This document shows, piece after piece, positions 1 through 10,023 of a stretch of DNA of 64,000 bases (position 1 is its first letter; each line of letters starts with the position of its first letter). The notes under the pieces were generated by a model. That model made no database searches. It had not been told where the DNA came from and saw nothing but the letters and a program-made list of their open reading frames with translations. This stretch comes from Dipteris shenzhenensis (lineage: Eukaryota > Polypodiophyta > Polypodiopsida > Gleicheniales): NCBI GenBank assembly GCA_047967505.1, contig CM106538.1. One strand, written 5' to 3'. The position numbers were made by a program, and so were the translations under genes.

Positions 1-1053
1 GCACTTGGGTTCATCCCACGGAGCTTCCTACGAAGATGGCCACATATCGTGACCATTTTCTCAGGATTTCAGAGGATGGCTTCATCATATCCCCAGGATA
101 TATCGGCGTTCATATGTCGCACTCACTCAGGATTGCCTTGGGCCAGCTCAGGGTATCTTCCCACAGATTAGACGTTGAGGCCGGCAGGATGCGTCGTACA
201 GCTACCGGACATAGACCCAGGCGAGAGACTAGGATATGCCCTTGTTGCACTATGGGGAAGGTGGAGACTGAGGAGCACTTTGTTTGCAGATGCCCTTTAT
301 ATTATGACATCCGTGGCAGATTTCACTGTTTATTTGGGCACGGATTTGGACCTCTCTCTCGGATTATGGAGTATGAGGATCAGTATTGCTTAGCGTTGTT
401 CATCAGGGAGATCACCAGATACAGAGAGAGATTCCTCAGAGAGCACCGTCGCATCCCTGCCAGAGACCTGGTTATTCATGAGGAGCAGGACGAGGCGCAG
501 GACCATGAGCACAGAGATAGCCCATCTTGCCAGAGAGCACCGATGGTTCCACCCCGAGGATGTACATATGACATGATCCGGCAGCACCGCAGGATGATCT
601 TACACAGAGGCCGTACCCGTCGCTTTATTTCTAGACGACGGAGGATGATGGCAGATTTTTGGAGGAGATTGCTCCATGGAGACTTGGCACCGCCAGTAGC
701 CCATTTGACACTTGCCCAGATCTTCACACTCATGGCAGGAGGCATGGTCGATGGCCATGACTTCCATCATTTCTTTGGATCACAGACCCCTTAGGGAAGA
801 CGATGTTCCTCATATTTCATATTTTACATTTTGTATCTAGGCAATTTTGGTACTCTATTTCATTTCATTTTGTATCTAGGATTTTTGTAGCCATTTTTGG
901 CATCTTAGCGGTATTACGATGAGGCCACCTAGTTGGCGCATCGTTGATGATGTATTTTCCTTTCGGATGATTTTGTGTCCCATAGGCCATGTATGGCCTT
1001 CCGTGGACCTTTAATAAAATTTCTTTCTTTCTTTCTTTCTCTCTCTCTCTCTC
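1..1053 (+). mobile_element. LINE family A, 3' end (copy A0), cut by window edge
   Basis: This is the 3' part of a non-LTR retrotransposon: the end of ORF2 (to 794), a 3' UTR of about 225 bp, and a tail that is not poly(A) but TTTC repeats followed by a TC run (about 1020-1053). The same 3' UTR recurs on the minus strand at 35641-36030, which defines the family. The element enters from outside the window, so its length is unknown. Confidence 0.85.
3..794 (+). CDS. LINE ORF2 C-terminus with zinc-binding module, partial
   Basis: The reading frame is open from the window edge, so the Met at 36 is internal; the residues before it match the same stretch of the family-B ORF2 copies. The visible part lies downstream of the reverse transcriptase domain and holds the CPCC, EEHFVCRCP motif, a Cys/His cluster like the zf-RVT module at the end of many plant LINE ORF2 proteins. 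A very basic, Arg-rich segment follows (HRGRTRRFISRRRRM), then a hydrophobic C-terminus ending FFGSQTP before a TAG. It is about 60-65 percent similar by eye to the family-B version. The frame is intact over 264 codons, so decay is slight. Its likely role is RNA or DNA contact during target-primed reverse transcription; that is inference from the family. Confidence 0.8.
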   Translation, partial: TWVHPTELPTKMATYRDHFLRISEDGFIISPGYIGVHMSHSLRIALGQLRVSSHRLDVEAGRMRRTATGHRPRRETRICPCCTMGKVETEEHFVCRCPLYYDIRGRFHCLFGHGFGPLSRIMEYEDQYCLALFIREITRYRERFLREHRRIPARDLVIHEEQDEAQDHEHRDSPSCQRAPMVPPRGCTYDMIRQHRRMILHRGRTRRFISRRRRMMADFWRRLLHGDLAPPVAHLTLAQIFTLMAGGMVDGHDFHHFFGSQTP

Positions 1054-2165
1054 GCACCATTAAGACCTTAATAAGTAATTATATATGTATAATATTATTA
1101 CATTGAGAGTGATTATGAGGGATGTTTCTTAAAGGAATTATTTTTCAACACTTTTTTTAATTAATAACATGGGTACAAAGAATGTCTATGAAGAAGAAAA
1201 TGTATGTTATGTAAAATTGAATGAGTGACAATTCTATATATTTTTATGATAAAGGGATCTAGTTCTAGTGAAAATAAAAGTGTAAAAACTGTGCTTCCTA
1301 AAGAAATACAATTTTTTAAATCTCTTGAAAAACACTCTCAGATAAACTTGCTCATAGGTTTTTGCTCGTAAGATTTATGCACCCGGGGGGCTTTCAGAAG
1401 AAGTGGTGCTTAGCTAGAGTTGAATCACCAAATAATCCATGGTTTCTATCTTTCCATAGAAGAGTCCACCCCAACCCAAAAAATTTGTATCATCGGTCTG
1501 TGACATCGATGTAGTTTTACAGCCCAACCCTTCAAAAGTCCTCATATAGGAGTTGCGTGGGATATTACGAAGAGAAACCCTCAGTATCAACACAAGATAC
1601 CCTTAGTGGAGAAATGGTGTGGGGATGTTTGAGGGGAGGGGTCCCTATCCTTCCGGAGCTGTTATCGGAGGCCAAAGGCCGCTCGCATGAGAAGCATGAG
1701 TGTTGCAATGCTCTAATGCAATGGATCGCGTAGAGTGCACCGTGTAGTGTGTGTGAGTGTCGTATGCTATACTGCAGTGCACAACGACGTACGAGTGCAC
1801 TATGCTAAATGACAATCACTTGAGAACTCCACAACATAAGCAAAATAAGAAAATCTCGTCATACACTAGTGAACAATCCCCATATCAAGAAGAGACAAGA
1901 AAAATGAGAAAGTGACCAAGATGGCCAAAGTACATATCACTGGACTAATGTCTCCAGGTCACAAGTCGCAAGTCACAAGAATACACAGGTCTATCCCCAT
2001 AGTAGACAGAGGGTACACACAAGTCTCTCCACACTCTCTCCTTAGCGAGCTCGTAGCACCAGCCTCTATCTCTCCTCCCACTCTCCTTTTTCCCGCTCCA
2101 GTGCCGAACGCCAAATGCTCAATGCTCCATGTCCCCTTCCCTTCTCCACCTTCGCCTTCATTCTC
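1054..2165. other. Unassigned stretch left of G1
   Basis: AT-rich sequence to about 1400, then mixed sequence with no credible coding frame. Around 1545-1625 a stretch (GTGGGATATTAC...CTTAGTGGAGAAATG) resembles 24945-25010 on the other side of G1, just before the LTR at 25009; it may be the end of the internal region of a related LTR element. Everything else here is unrecognised. Confidence 0.4.
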
Positions 2166-2175
2166 GTCCTCGCCT

Positions 2176-2670
2176 TGAAGGGTCCCTTCTTGGCTGAGAA
2201 TCTCTCCCTCTCTTTCTTCCCATTAGTCATCCTCTTATCTCCTTAGCTGTTGAGGATAGCCGTTGCACCGATGGCTCTCTTGATGGCTATGGCGACCTCC
2301 TGACTCCCTGACTCACCAGCCTCTTCTGGTCAGAATGGTGTAAATTCTCCGTGTGTAGGTGAGCTGGATCACCGCACCACTGAACCACTGTGTAAGTGTA
2401 AATACTCCTGACTGCTCCATGTGCTAAGCTCACTCTCCATGTGCGCAACTCTCGATGAGATCGCCTTGGGCATGATGCTCCTGGTTGACATGTGTCGACG
2501 CATGGTTGCCTCAGATAGTACTCTAGATGAACCCGTGTGATCAACTCCTCGTGTCGTGTGATAGACCTGTGTTGACACATGGTCAACATGTGATCAACAC
2601 CTGTCGTCATGCCTGTTGACAGGTGGTCGACGCCTGTCATCATGTGGTCAGGGGTGTTTCTATTGTAACA
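2176..2670 (-). repeat. 3' LTR of G1
   Basis: Close match to 24309-24846, beginning TGTTACAATAG on the minus strand and ending in CA. It lacks a stretch of about 40 bp of the GTTGAC-rich repeats near its 5' side that the other LTR has, so a small deletion or contraction happened in one copy. Confidence 0.8.
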
Positions 2671-2684
2671 GTTTCCCCCGCCAC
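2671..2684 (-). promoter_or_regulatory. Polypurine tract of G1
   Basis: On the minus strand GGCGGGGGAAAC lies directly before the TGTTACAAT start of the LTR, the expected place for the plus-strand primer of reverse transcription. This identifies 2176-2670 as the 3' LTR. Confidence 0.7.
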
Positions 2685-3264
2685 TATCATTCACTGTCCT
2701 GGTGAATAGAAAATGGAGGAGAAACCCATCAAAGAAAAAGAACTGACAAACCATGGATATGGTAATGGAGGAGGAAAAGAAAATAGTACAGACCATGTGG
2801 TTGGCCGTGCAAGTAATTCCAAAATTTATATTAAAATGATATTGGAAAAATAAACTGCTACTTGATAAGGGACAGCATGAAAAATTGCCCAAAAAAAAAA
2901 AAAAAACTGAATACATCCTGAGATAAAACACCCTAATATTTACATTGAGAGCCAAACAGCTTGGCAAAAATCTAACAGTGCAAAAAACCAAAAACCCATG
3001 TATCAAATTACTGAGAGAGGTCATTATTAGCCTTCTCCTCTTCCGCCTTCGGATGTTCCTCTGTGGCCTTTTGCTCATAGCTGTGGATGGGGTATTTCCT
3101 CTTCAGCCTCAAGCGTGTTGTGAACATGAAGTTGGGGGTAATAAACTTCACGCATCTCTTCACTTCCTGCTACTTTCGAATTGACTGCCAAAGATATTTA
3201 TCATTGAGAATAGGACATTAGAAAGAAACTTTTATGCCAAGATACCACACCATACTTTCCTCCC

Positions 3265-3520
3265 TCAGATGAGAATGAAGATGGTAACATCCCAAGTGAT
3301 GTTGTAATCAAGCATAGGGAGAAGGAAAGGATCAGCAGAGGCCATAATCTCAGCGAGCCGGTCTGCCCCAAAGAGAAGAGCGATACGTTGTTGAAAGAAG
3401 ATCTTGCGGCTCAACATGACATCAACTGATATATATCGAGGAGTTTGAAGGGAATGATTGGGTCGAATGGGTAGATTCCGAGGAAACATTGCACCTCCTT
3501 CATAGACACCTTTACACTTA
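3265..3520 (-). pseudogene. C-terminal block of G1 extra ORF
   Basis: A 74-codon frame (3489-3265), with the preceding bases continuing in a second frame, resembles the last extra ORF of G2 (57382-57684). G1 has ISVDVMLSRKIFFQQRIALL and G2 has RVDAQITSRLYQRVIFLEAR; the stretch before it also matches if one frameshift is allowed (EVQCFLGIYPF against EVPCYLDSYLP). The function is unknown. It is separated from the other G1 extra ORFs by the LTR-like insertion ending at 5180. The match was made by eye and is short, so homology is probable rather than proven. Confidence 0.5.
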
Positions 3521-3539
3521 GCTCAAAACACTCTACAAA

Positions 3540-4075
3540 CTGTCATTAGACACAGAGGCCTATAACTTTCAGTAGAGATTAGAGATTCAAGCACACAAAG
3601 AGATGCGCCTTGATATGGGCTTCGCGCTGATATAAGTTTCATTGAAAACAGACAAACGGTTGAAGAGATATGGACAGTTTACTGGAAGGGGGTAAAAACT
3701 GTCATGAAAACAGACTGTCAAACACAGAGACTCATAACATTTTGCAGCAGTATCTGATTCAAGATCTAAGCACATAGAGACATGCGCCTTAGAGAGAGCT
3801 TCGCGCTGATATATGTTTTGTAAGAAACAGAGAAGCGGCCAAAAAGTTATGGACAGTTTACTAGACGGGGGTAAAAACTGTCATGAAAACAGACTGTCAG
3901 ACACAGAGACTCATAACTTTTTACAGCAGTATCTGATTCAAGATCTGATCATATATAAACATGCGCCTTGAAGAGAGCTTCACGCTGATATAAATTTCAT
4001 TACAATCGGACTACCAAGCAGAAAGTTATGAGCAAAACACTAACAGGGGGTCAAACTGTCATGAAAACTGTCCTC
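3540..4075. repeat. Three tandem copies of an about 180-bp unit
   Basis: The sequence CTGTCATGAAAACAGACTGT recurs at a spacing of 180 bp (about 3700 and 3880), and each unit also carries GCGCCTT...GCTTC.CGCTGATATA and CAGACACAGAG.C.CATAAC. The third unit is more diverged. It has no coding frame. It lies next to the LTR-like segment 4140-5180 and may be the leader of that element. Confidence 0.75.
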
Positions 4076-4139
4076 CACCCAGGCTAATTTCGCCTGAGCA
4101 GGATGCTCCCTCAAGACTCCACCTTCATCAACGATCCAC

Positions 4140-5180
4140 CCCTCATGGATTTCGCCTAAAAGAGGGTAAGAAGCTTGCATGGTGGCTCCGGAAACAGATG
4201 CACCATGTGTGCACAGTGAGCAGCCGAATAGAAAGAACTTTTAAGGCTTTGAAAGAAAGAAAAGGGAAGAGACACTCAAGAGAGAGAGAACCTGAAGTGA
4301 CCTTCGTTACAAATAGAGTGAGAATCCAATCCAACCCTACAAACACAAGGGAGAAGAAGAGGTTTCATACATACAAGAGGAAGCGGAAGCTCCACGACTA
4401 CTCATAGAGAGAGAATAAACTAGAGAGAGATGGACTCAAGAGTCTACATAAGATAATATCTACAAGAGGGAGAGAAGGCTCATGGAAGAGGCTTGGAGAG
4501 ACTAGAGCTACGGCAACATGAGGCCTAATGTTGGAAGAGATTGATGAACAAGGGAGAGGAGGGCTCCTTTTATAAAGATTTTGTTACCCTCCTTCACCCA
4601 TTTACAATTGTTGCCTGTAGATTCCTTTCCCCATCAATACATAAGCACGTATGTCACCATCCATGTCCTTTTTGGCTACTCTTATCATGTGTCCCATCAA
4701 AAGATGCTCAAGACTCTTAAAATATTGAGAAAGTCAAGAGTCTCCCCACATGGAGCCCATAGGGACCCTCTCTTTTCCACATGTCCACATCCTCCTTATT
4801 CCACATAGGAGTTCTAGAAGGATTACTCTTGACTTCACACTCCTCCACATGCCTTCCACACGCTTGGCATGTGGCTTCTCTTATATTATTGAAACACATG
4901 GACATGAGCCCACCTCTTTATATGACTCACTCTTCCTATTTTCTAAAAAACTCATAATATCCCATACACAAATAACTCTCACCCCATACCAAGGTATTTA
5001 TAATTCATACCTATGGTATTTACAATGAGCCATTCCACTCATCCTCTCAATCCCATACAATATCATAGAAAATAGAAATAAGTGAGAGCCATAGGCTATC
5101 ACTTGATACTCAAACTCTTATCAAACATAGAGAAAAACAATACCAATGCCAAATTAAAAATATCAATTTTTGGCGTCACA
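4140..5180 (-). repeat. Probable LTR or LTR-bearing fragment inside G1
   Basis: On the minus strand the segment begins TGTGACGCCAAAAATTGATA at 5180, has a TATA-like TTTATAAAAGG at about 4568-4577, and then pyrimidine-rich sequence typical of LTR downstream halves. It interrupts the extra-ORF region of G1 between the coiled-coil block (5270-5545) and the C-terminal block (3265-3520). I could not find its other end, a second LTR or a primer-binding site, so a solo or truncated LTR is the best guess. Confidence 0.5.
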
Positions 5181-5269
5181 GTGTCCATCACATTTCTCAG
5201 ATTTTCATACTTGGCTTTATACCGGTGGTATTGCCGGTAGTAGTGATCCTTTTGCCCTTTCAAGGTGGA

Positions 5270-5945
5270 CTAGGAAGTCTGGAGGGTGGCCAACTGTGTC
5301 CGAAGATCTATGAATTCTTCCTCCATGGATGAATGCTTCTTTTCCAATTCAGCCACTCTAGAATCTGATATTTCCTTGGCAATCTCGGAGGAAGACAACG
5401 ACTCCTTTAACTGTGTAATCTCCTGGTGAAATCTGGTCACCTCTATGACATGCTGGCTTTGCAAAGTTGCCAGAGCTACTGTGTATGTTGGCTGCGTAGT
5501 ATTGTCATTTCTGCTTCCCATTCCTGCTTGTGATTGTGGAGGCAATCCTCAAGGGCAGCCCGCTGAATGTTCCAAGCGATGTCATGCTCGTGTATTGCTA
5601 AGTCCTTCTCTTTCTTCCACCTTTCCTCCTATTGCCGAAGTGTCACCTCGGTGGGGCTGCCTGTGCTCTCTCGAATTCTAACTTCAAATGTTGCTGTTGA
5701 GAGAGGAGCTTATGAGCATAACCTATGGAATTGAAGACCGCTGTCCCTAGCTGCGTGAAGGCGTACCTATCGCTATAATTTATCCTGTCTGCCAAATTAA
5801 TCACGTCTCCCAATTCCTCGAACATGTCAGGGAGAGCTCCCTCTTCCTCCGTTGATAGGTTTCCTGTAGGTGCCAATTTGTCTAAGTGCACAAAACATGT
5901 TGAGGCCCTGGAGATAATTCTGTTTTGTGCGAGGCATTCTTGCAA
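5270..5945 (-). pseudogene. Coiled-coil part of G1 extra ORF
   Basis: Two frames in the same direction make this up. The first (5945-5643, 100 codons) has MFEELGDVINLADRINYSDR and ends in LLSQQQHLKLEFERAQAAP. The second (5545-5270, 91 codons) is a heptad-rich helix (ATLQSQHVIEVTRFHQEITQ, then SDSRVAELEKKH and EEEFIDLRTQLATLQ). Together they predict a long coiled coil, probably continuous before a frameshift near 5600. G2 has a coiled-coil ORF in the equivalent position (59166-59702). Coiled coils usually mediate self-assembly; what this protein does for the element is unknown. Confidence 0.5.
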
Positions 5946-6041
5946 GGGAATGGTGAAGATTTGATTGAGATCCTCCTCTTCCCCACATACCGGTGAGCGT
6001 TTCTTGTGAAGGACAGATAGGAGTTGGCTGTAATCTTCATT

Positions 6042-6893
6042 CTATTTTTCCACCAAGGAAATATTTGAAAGAGGTGGGCCTGATGAAGCAGCTATGTAAG
6101 CTGTGAACATATCATTCTCATGAAGGGGTAGGCAATCCACAGATTGGGGCAAAATTCCTCCCTCAAATACCTCCTCTGATGCTGAAGTGGCTGATGGAGG
6201 ATCTCCTCGGGAGGGGCTCCCACTCCGGTCTTTGCTCCTGTCTCTGCCCTGTCGTGGTCGTGGTGGGGAGGCCGAAATGTGAAGTACTCCTTGAGATGAC
6301 ATCCCCTGAGAAAGCCCGTGGGAGTCAGGGCCCAGGGTAAGATTCAGATCCAACACATGGTCAGAGGCCGCCTGAACTGAGGTGATGACTGCATCGGTGA
6401 AAGTGGTGGGGAGGGAAGATGAAACAGTTATAGTCCTTCGCAACAATACACGTTTCGAGGAAGTCACTGGTACAACAATCGTCGTCACTGGTACAACGAG
6501 GGGTGTACCTGGTGCAATCCCTTCTACTGAAAGTCTGGAGATCCCTGGAGAAGCCTGAACAAGTGTGACTAATGGAGATGCAAGTTCGGGCACGGGCCCT
6601 GGCGAAGTGACTGATGGAAATACAAGACATGTCACTGATGGGAAACCTGTAACACATGTAACAGAATATACTGAAGAAGCTCCGAGGCAGACTACATCAG
6701 GTTGCGCTCGTCGAGGTGCCCTCTTGGTCGAAAGAGGAGAGGAGGCAGTTCCGTGGGAAGGGACACTAGAAGTGACAGTGAAAGAGATGGAAGAGGGGGT
6801 GATAGGAGGGGAGAGAGATGATAAAGGGAGGTGACCTATGACAATGGAAGGAGGGTTGGCCTTCCACTGGTGAGGTGGGGCCCACAAGTACAT
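6042..6893 (-). CDS. G1 extra ORF, Ser/Thr/Pro/Val-rich middle region
   Basis: This 283-codon frame overlaps the end of the frame 6836-7774 by a frameshift and probably continues the same protein. It is low in complexity for 150 residues (runs of PSVTSPGPV, PLVVPVTTIVVPVTSS), then has DLNLTLGPDSHG, an Arg/Ser-rich patch (PPRPRQGRDRSKDRSGSPSR) and ENDMFTAYIAASS near the end. It has no recognised domain, signal peptide or membrane helix. The composition suggests a disordered linker between the N-terminal domain and the coiled coil. It is on the same strand as pol and lies between pol and the 3' LTR. Confidence 0.45.
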   Translation of the reverse strand: MYLWAPPHQWKANPPSIVIGHLPLSSLSPPITPSSISFTVTSSVPSHGTASSPLSTKRAPRRAQPDVVCLGASSVYSVTCVTGFPSVTCLVFPSVTSPGPVPELASPLVTLVQASPGISRLSVEGIAPGTPLVVPVTTIVVPVTSSKRVLLRRTITVSSSLPTTFTDAVITSVQAASDHVLDLNLTLGPDSHGLSQGMSSQGVLHISASPPRPRQGRDRSKDRSGSPSRGDPPSATSASEEVFEGGILPQSVDCLPLHENDMFTAYIAASSGPPLSNISLVEK

Positions 6894-7774
6894 GTATATG
6901 TTCCCCGACGCTTGCGGACTGTGTTACGGAAGGCAGAGTAGAAGAGTGAGGCGAAATCGTAGAAAGTGATGGAGAGAATGGAGTCTAGGGCATAATGGAT
7001 CGCCTTGGTGATGAAGAAGTGGCCCGGGGCAAAGTAGAAGTGCGTGAACAAATACCTCGCTAAAAGCGCCTCTCGGATGTTTCCCTCAAGGACTTTCTTG
7101 CACTCATGGCCTCGGCGATGAGGTTTACACGTAGACAAGAAGGACAGAAATGTGGGTGAGTCGGTGTGAGGTGGCAAAAAGGGAAGTGTGGGAAGACGGA
7201 GATATGTGGATACGAGACTCAGAGTGAACATATGACGAGAATTCAAGAATCCAAATGTGTCTGTTGCAATGCCATAAGACTGAATAAAAGTACACATTTG
7301 GACGTCCACCTGGGGAAGTGTGACAGCATCAAACTCCATGAGAGACATGCGGGCTATCTCATCAGGTGACAAGATGCTGGACAGCTTGAGTGTGGGATCA
7401 AGGAAAGGTCTGAAAACCACCCGAATGATCAAGGAAAGGTGACAAGATGCTGGACAGCTTGAGGAAGATGAAGTAGGGGGTGGAAGATTGCAAGCTGTAC
7501 TTTGTGGGGCCAAATCACCGCCACCAGTACTGTGACCACTGTGCCCACTAGATGCCTTGGATGGTGTTTTGATTGTACTTGTGGGGGGCAGATAGTCAGA
7601 GCCTTTATGATCTGAATCAGAGGAACTCGAAAAAGGGGATAGCTCCTCATCTGATATGATAGTGATCCTGTTGGAGGGAGGTGAATCTGCAGCTGCTCGA
7701 GGTCGTTTGGAAGTGCTCTGTGGTGTAGACCCGGCACCCAGGTCATCCGTGGTGCGTTTGCTAAGTGATGCCAT
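6836..7774 (-). CDS. G1 extra ORF, N-terminal domain (unknown function)
   Basis: The open frame runs back to 9049, but the first 425 codons are translated C-rich low-complexity DNA. I place the start at the Met at 7774 (MASLSKRTTDDL), followed by a basic KRPRAAADS patch that could be a nuclear signal and an acidic/serine stretch (EELSPFSSSSDSD). Residues about 105-300 look globular, with hydrophobic blocks such as IRVVFRPFLDP, ARMSLMEFDAVTLPQVDVQM, LLARYLFTHFYFAPGHFF and LDSILSITFYDFASLFYSAF. I do not recognise the fold; similar proteins of unknown role occur within plant retroelements. It is the first and best-preserved ORF after pol on the same strand. It could also be a captured host gene fragment. 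Confidence 0.5.
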   Translation of the reverse strand: MASLSKRTTDDLGAGSTPQSTSKRPRAAADSPPSNRITIISDEELSPFSSSSDSDHKGSDYLPPTSTIKTPSKASSGHSGHSTGGGDLAPQSTACNLPPPTSSSSSCPASCHLSLIIRVVFRPFLDPTLKLSSILSPDEIARMSLMEFDAVTLPQVDVQMCTFIQSYGIATDTFGFLNSRHMFTLSLVSTYLRLPTLPFLPPHTDSPTFLSFLSTCKPHRRGHECKKVLEGNIREALLARYLFTHFYFAPGHFFITKAIHYALDSILSITFYDFASLFYSAFRNTVRKRRGTYTCTCGPHLTSGRPTLLPLS

Positions 7775-7986
7775 GGAGGGTAGTCCAGATCCTATTCTGT
7801 GGCATGCCCGAGCCCTATAAAAGTCAACGAATAGAGTATCTCGTGGTAATCTGGGTTTGTACTTGTGGCGAGGGGCACGAGAAGGCATGAACAATGGCGT
7901 CATCTGGAGAGGAAAAGAGTGAGGAGGGGGTGTCGATGTCGAGGTCTGGAGAGGCAAAGAGGGAGGAGAAGGTGTTGATGTCGAGG

Positions 7987-9010
7987 TTAACAAGATAGGA
8001 GCCCGGAATCTACTACTAGAGAATTCCTTAGCAGAGCCACGAATGCAGGCCCATGCATCGTATGGAGAGGAAAAGAGTGAGGAGGGGGTGTCGCTGTCGA
8101 GGTAGAGAAAGAGGACGGATGTAGAGCGATAGGGAGGGAGGGGTGACGAGGGGGAAAGGGGGTGGATACAAGAAGGGGAGAGGGGGTGACGCAGAGGGTG
8201 TAGGGAGAGGGGGGACGTAGGTAGCCTGGAGGGAAGAGAGGGTGGATGATGAGGGGGAAAGGGAGAGGGTACAAGGAGGGGAGAGGAGGTGATGCAGAGG
8301 GTGTAGGGAGGAGAAGGGGGGGAGAGTTGCGCAGGAGAGGGGGACGTAGGCAGGTAGAGGGAGAGGGGGAAGGGGTTGCGTTGGAGAAGGGGGAGAGGGG
8401 GAGTTGCACAGGAGAGGAGGGAGAGGGGGGGGAGGAGTAGGCAGGTAGAGGGAGAGGGGGGAGAGGGGAGTTGCGCGGGAGAGGGGAGGGTGGCGGGTAG
8501 AGGGGAGGGGGGGGGGGGGGGCTGTTGCGCAATTGAGGGGGGAGGGGGAGGGTGGCGGGTAGAGGGGAGAGGGGGGTAAGGGGGAGGGTGGTGGGTAGAG
8601 GGAGAGGGAGGAGGGGGGGGGCTGTTGCGCAGGAGAGGAGGGAGGGAGAGGGTGGCAGGTAGAGGGGAGAGGGGGGGGGGGTGCTGTTGCCGGGGCAGGA
8701 GAGGGGGGAGGGCGAGGGGGAGGGGGAGGGTGGCAGGTAGAGGGGAGGGGGGGCTGTTGCGCAGGAGGGGGAGGGTGGCGGGTAGAGGGAGAGGGAGGAT
8801 GGGGGGGGGGGCTGTCCTGAGGAGAGGGAGCTGCGTGGAGGGGGAGAGAGCTGGCCGCCAAGGAGGGGAGGGCTGATGAGGGAGGAAGGGAGCTTGGCCG
8901 CCAAGGAGGGGAGGGCTGATGAGGGAGGAAGGGAGCTTGGTTGCCAAGGAGGGGAGAGCTGGGAGGAGGATAGTTGGCCGCCAAAATAGTGCTTTTGAGT
9001 GTGGTGTGTA
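7987..9010. repeat. G-rich (plus strand) low-complexity tract in G1
   Basis: About 900 bp of degenerate GGGAGAGGGGGAGGGTGGCGG repeats, with GCTGTTGCGCAGGAGAGG recurring every 40-90 bp. On the element's own (minus) strand it is C-rich and lies just upstream of the first extra ORF. The long Pro/Ser/Leu-rich frames across it on the minus strand (for example 7987-8904 and 8028-9101) and the Gly/Arg-rich ones on the plus strand are products of composition, not genes. Confidence 0.8.
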
Positions 9011-9229
9011 AGGGGGTGGAGAGAACCGATGGAGGGGAGAGAGAGCCAAAAAGCAAATCCACCAAACTTAACTTATCCACCAGAAATATCATATCCGCCA
9101 AATTTAGCTAAGTGCTAAAAATAGGTTGGACGTACATCGCCAGAATGATGGAAGATGGAAAGAGTAGGTTTTGGTAAGAGAAAGAGATGAGTGTTACCAA
9201 GAGTGGAGACAGACAATATTCTTAGGATA

Positions 9230-10023
9230 GAGGTGGGGGAGTGACATAGGGTGGAGAGAGAAGAGAGAAGGTGTTTCTAAGAGGGAGGTAGAGGTGGTCG
9301 AGGGTAGAAAGGGAATGAGTTTGTAAGAGGCAGGTAGGGGTGGACAGAGGGTGGAAAGAGAAGGTGTTTGTAAGAGAGGGGTGGGGTTGGGGGTGGGGTT
9401 GGATAGAGGGTGGAAAGAAAATGGTTTTGTAAGAGAGAGATAGGGGGTTGGACAGAGGGTGGAAAGAGAAGGGTTTTGTAAGAGAGAGGTAGGGAGTCGG
9501 ACAGAGAGTGGAAAGAGAAGGGTTTTGTAAGAGAGAGGTAAGGGGGTTGGACAGAGGATGGAAAGAGAAGGGGTTTGTAAGAGAGAGGTGAGGATTGGAC
9601 AGAGGGTGGAAAGATAAGGTGTTTGTAAGAGAGATATAGAAGTTGGACAGAGGGTGGAAAGAGAAGGGGTTTGTAAGAGAGAGGTAGGGGATGGACATAG
9701 GGTGGAAAGGGAAGGATTTTGTAAAGAGAGGTAGGGGGTTAGACAGAGGGTGAAAAGAGAAGGGGTTTGTAAGAGAGAGGTGAGAGTTGGACATAGGGTG
9801 GAAAGAGAAGGTGTTTATAAGAGAGAGGTGGGAGGTGGAACAAAGGGTGGAAAGAGAAGGTGTTTGTAAGAGAGAGGTGGGAGGTTGGACAGAGGGTGGA
9901 AAGAGAAGGGGTTTGTAAGAGAGAGGTGGGAGGTTGGACAGAGGGTGGAAAGAGAAGGGGTTTGTAAGAGAGAGATGGGAGTTGGATAGAGGGTGGAAGG
10001 AGAAGGTGTTTGTAAGAAAGAGG
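9230..10023. repeat. 48-bp minisatellite, left block
   Basis: About 16 tandem units of GTTGGACAGAGGGTGGAAAG then AGAAGGGGTTTGTAAGAGAG and AGGTGGGA, with 47-50 bp spacing and small variants. The same array continues at 15253-15551 and 16749-17460; it was split by the LINE insertions C1 and B2. A 48-bp period is 16 codons, so frames stay open (SLTNTFSFHPLSN type repeats on the minus strand), but indels between units shift the frame and I see no sign of selection for coding. Confidence 0.9.

Noticed and set aside
2287-3078. 263-codon ORF on the minus strand
   Set aside because: It spans the 3' LTR and purine tract of G1, with a lysine/arginine and phenylalanine pattern from AT/GA-rich DNA; no motif.
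4143-5028. Short ORFs on both strands in the LTR-like segment
   Set aside because: Under 95 codons, no motifs, located in a probable LTR.
6565-6834. 89-codon plus-strand ORF
   Set aside because: Shadow of the Ser/Thr/Pro/Val-rich extra ORF of G1 on the other strand.
7987-9101. Long Pro/Ser/Leu-rich ORFs (305 and 357 codons, and the first 425 codons of a 737-codon frame)
   Set aside because: They translate a C-rich low-complexity tract open in several frames at once; composition explains them.
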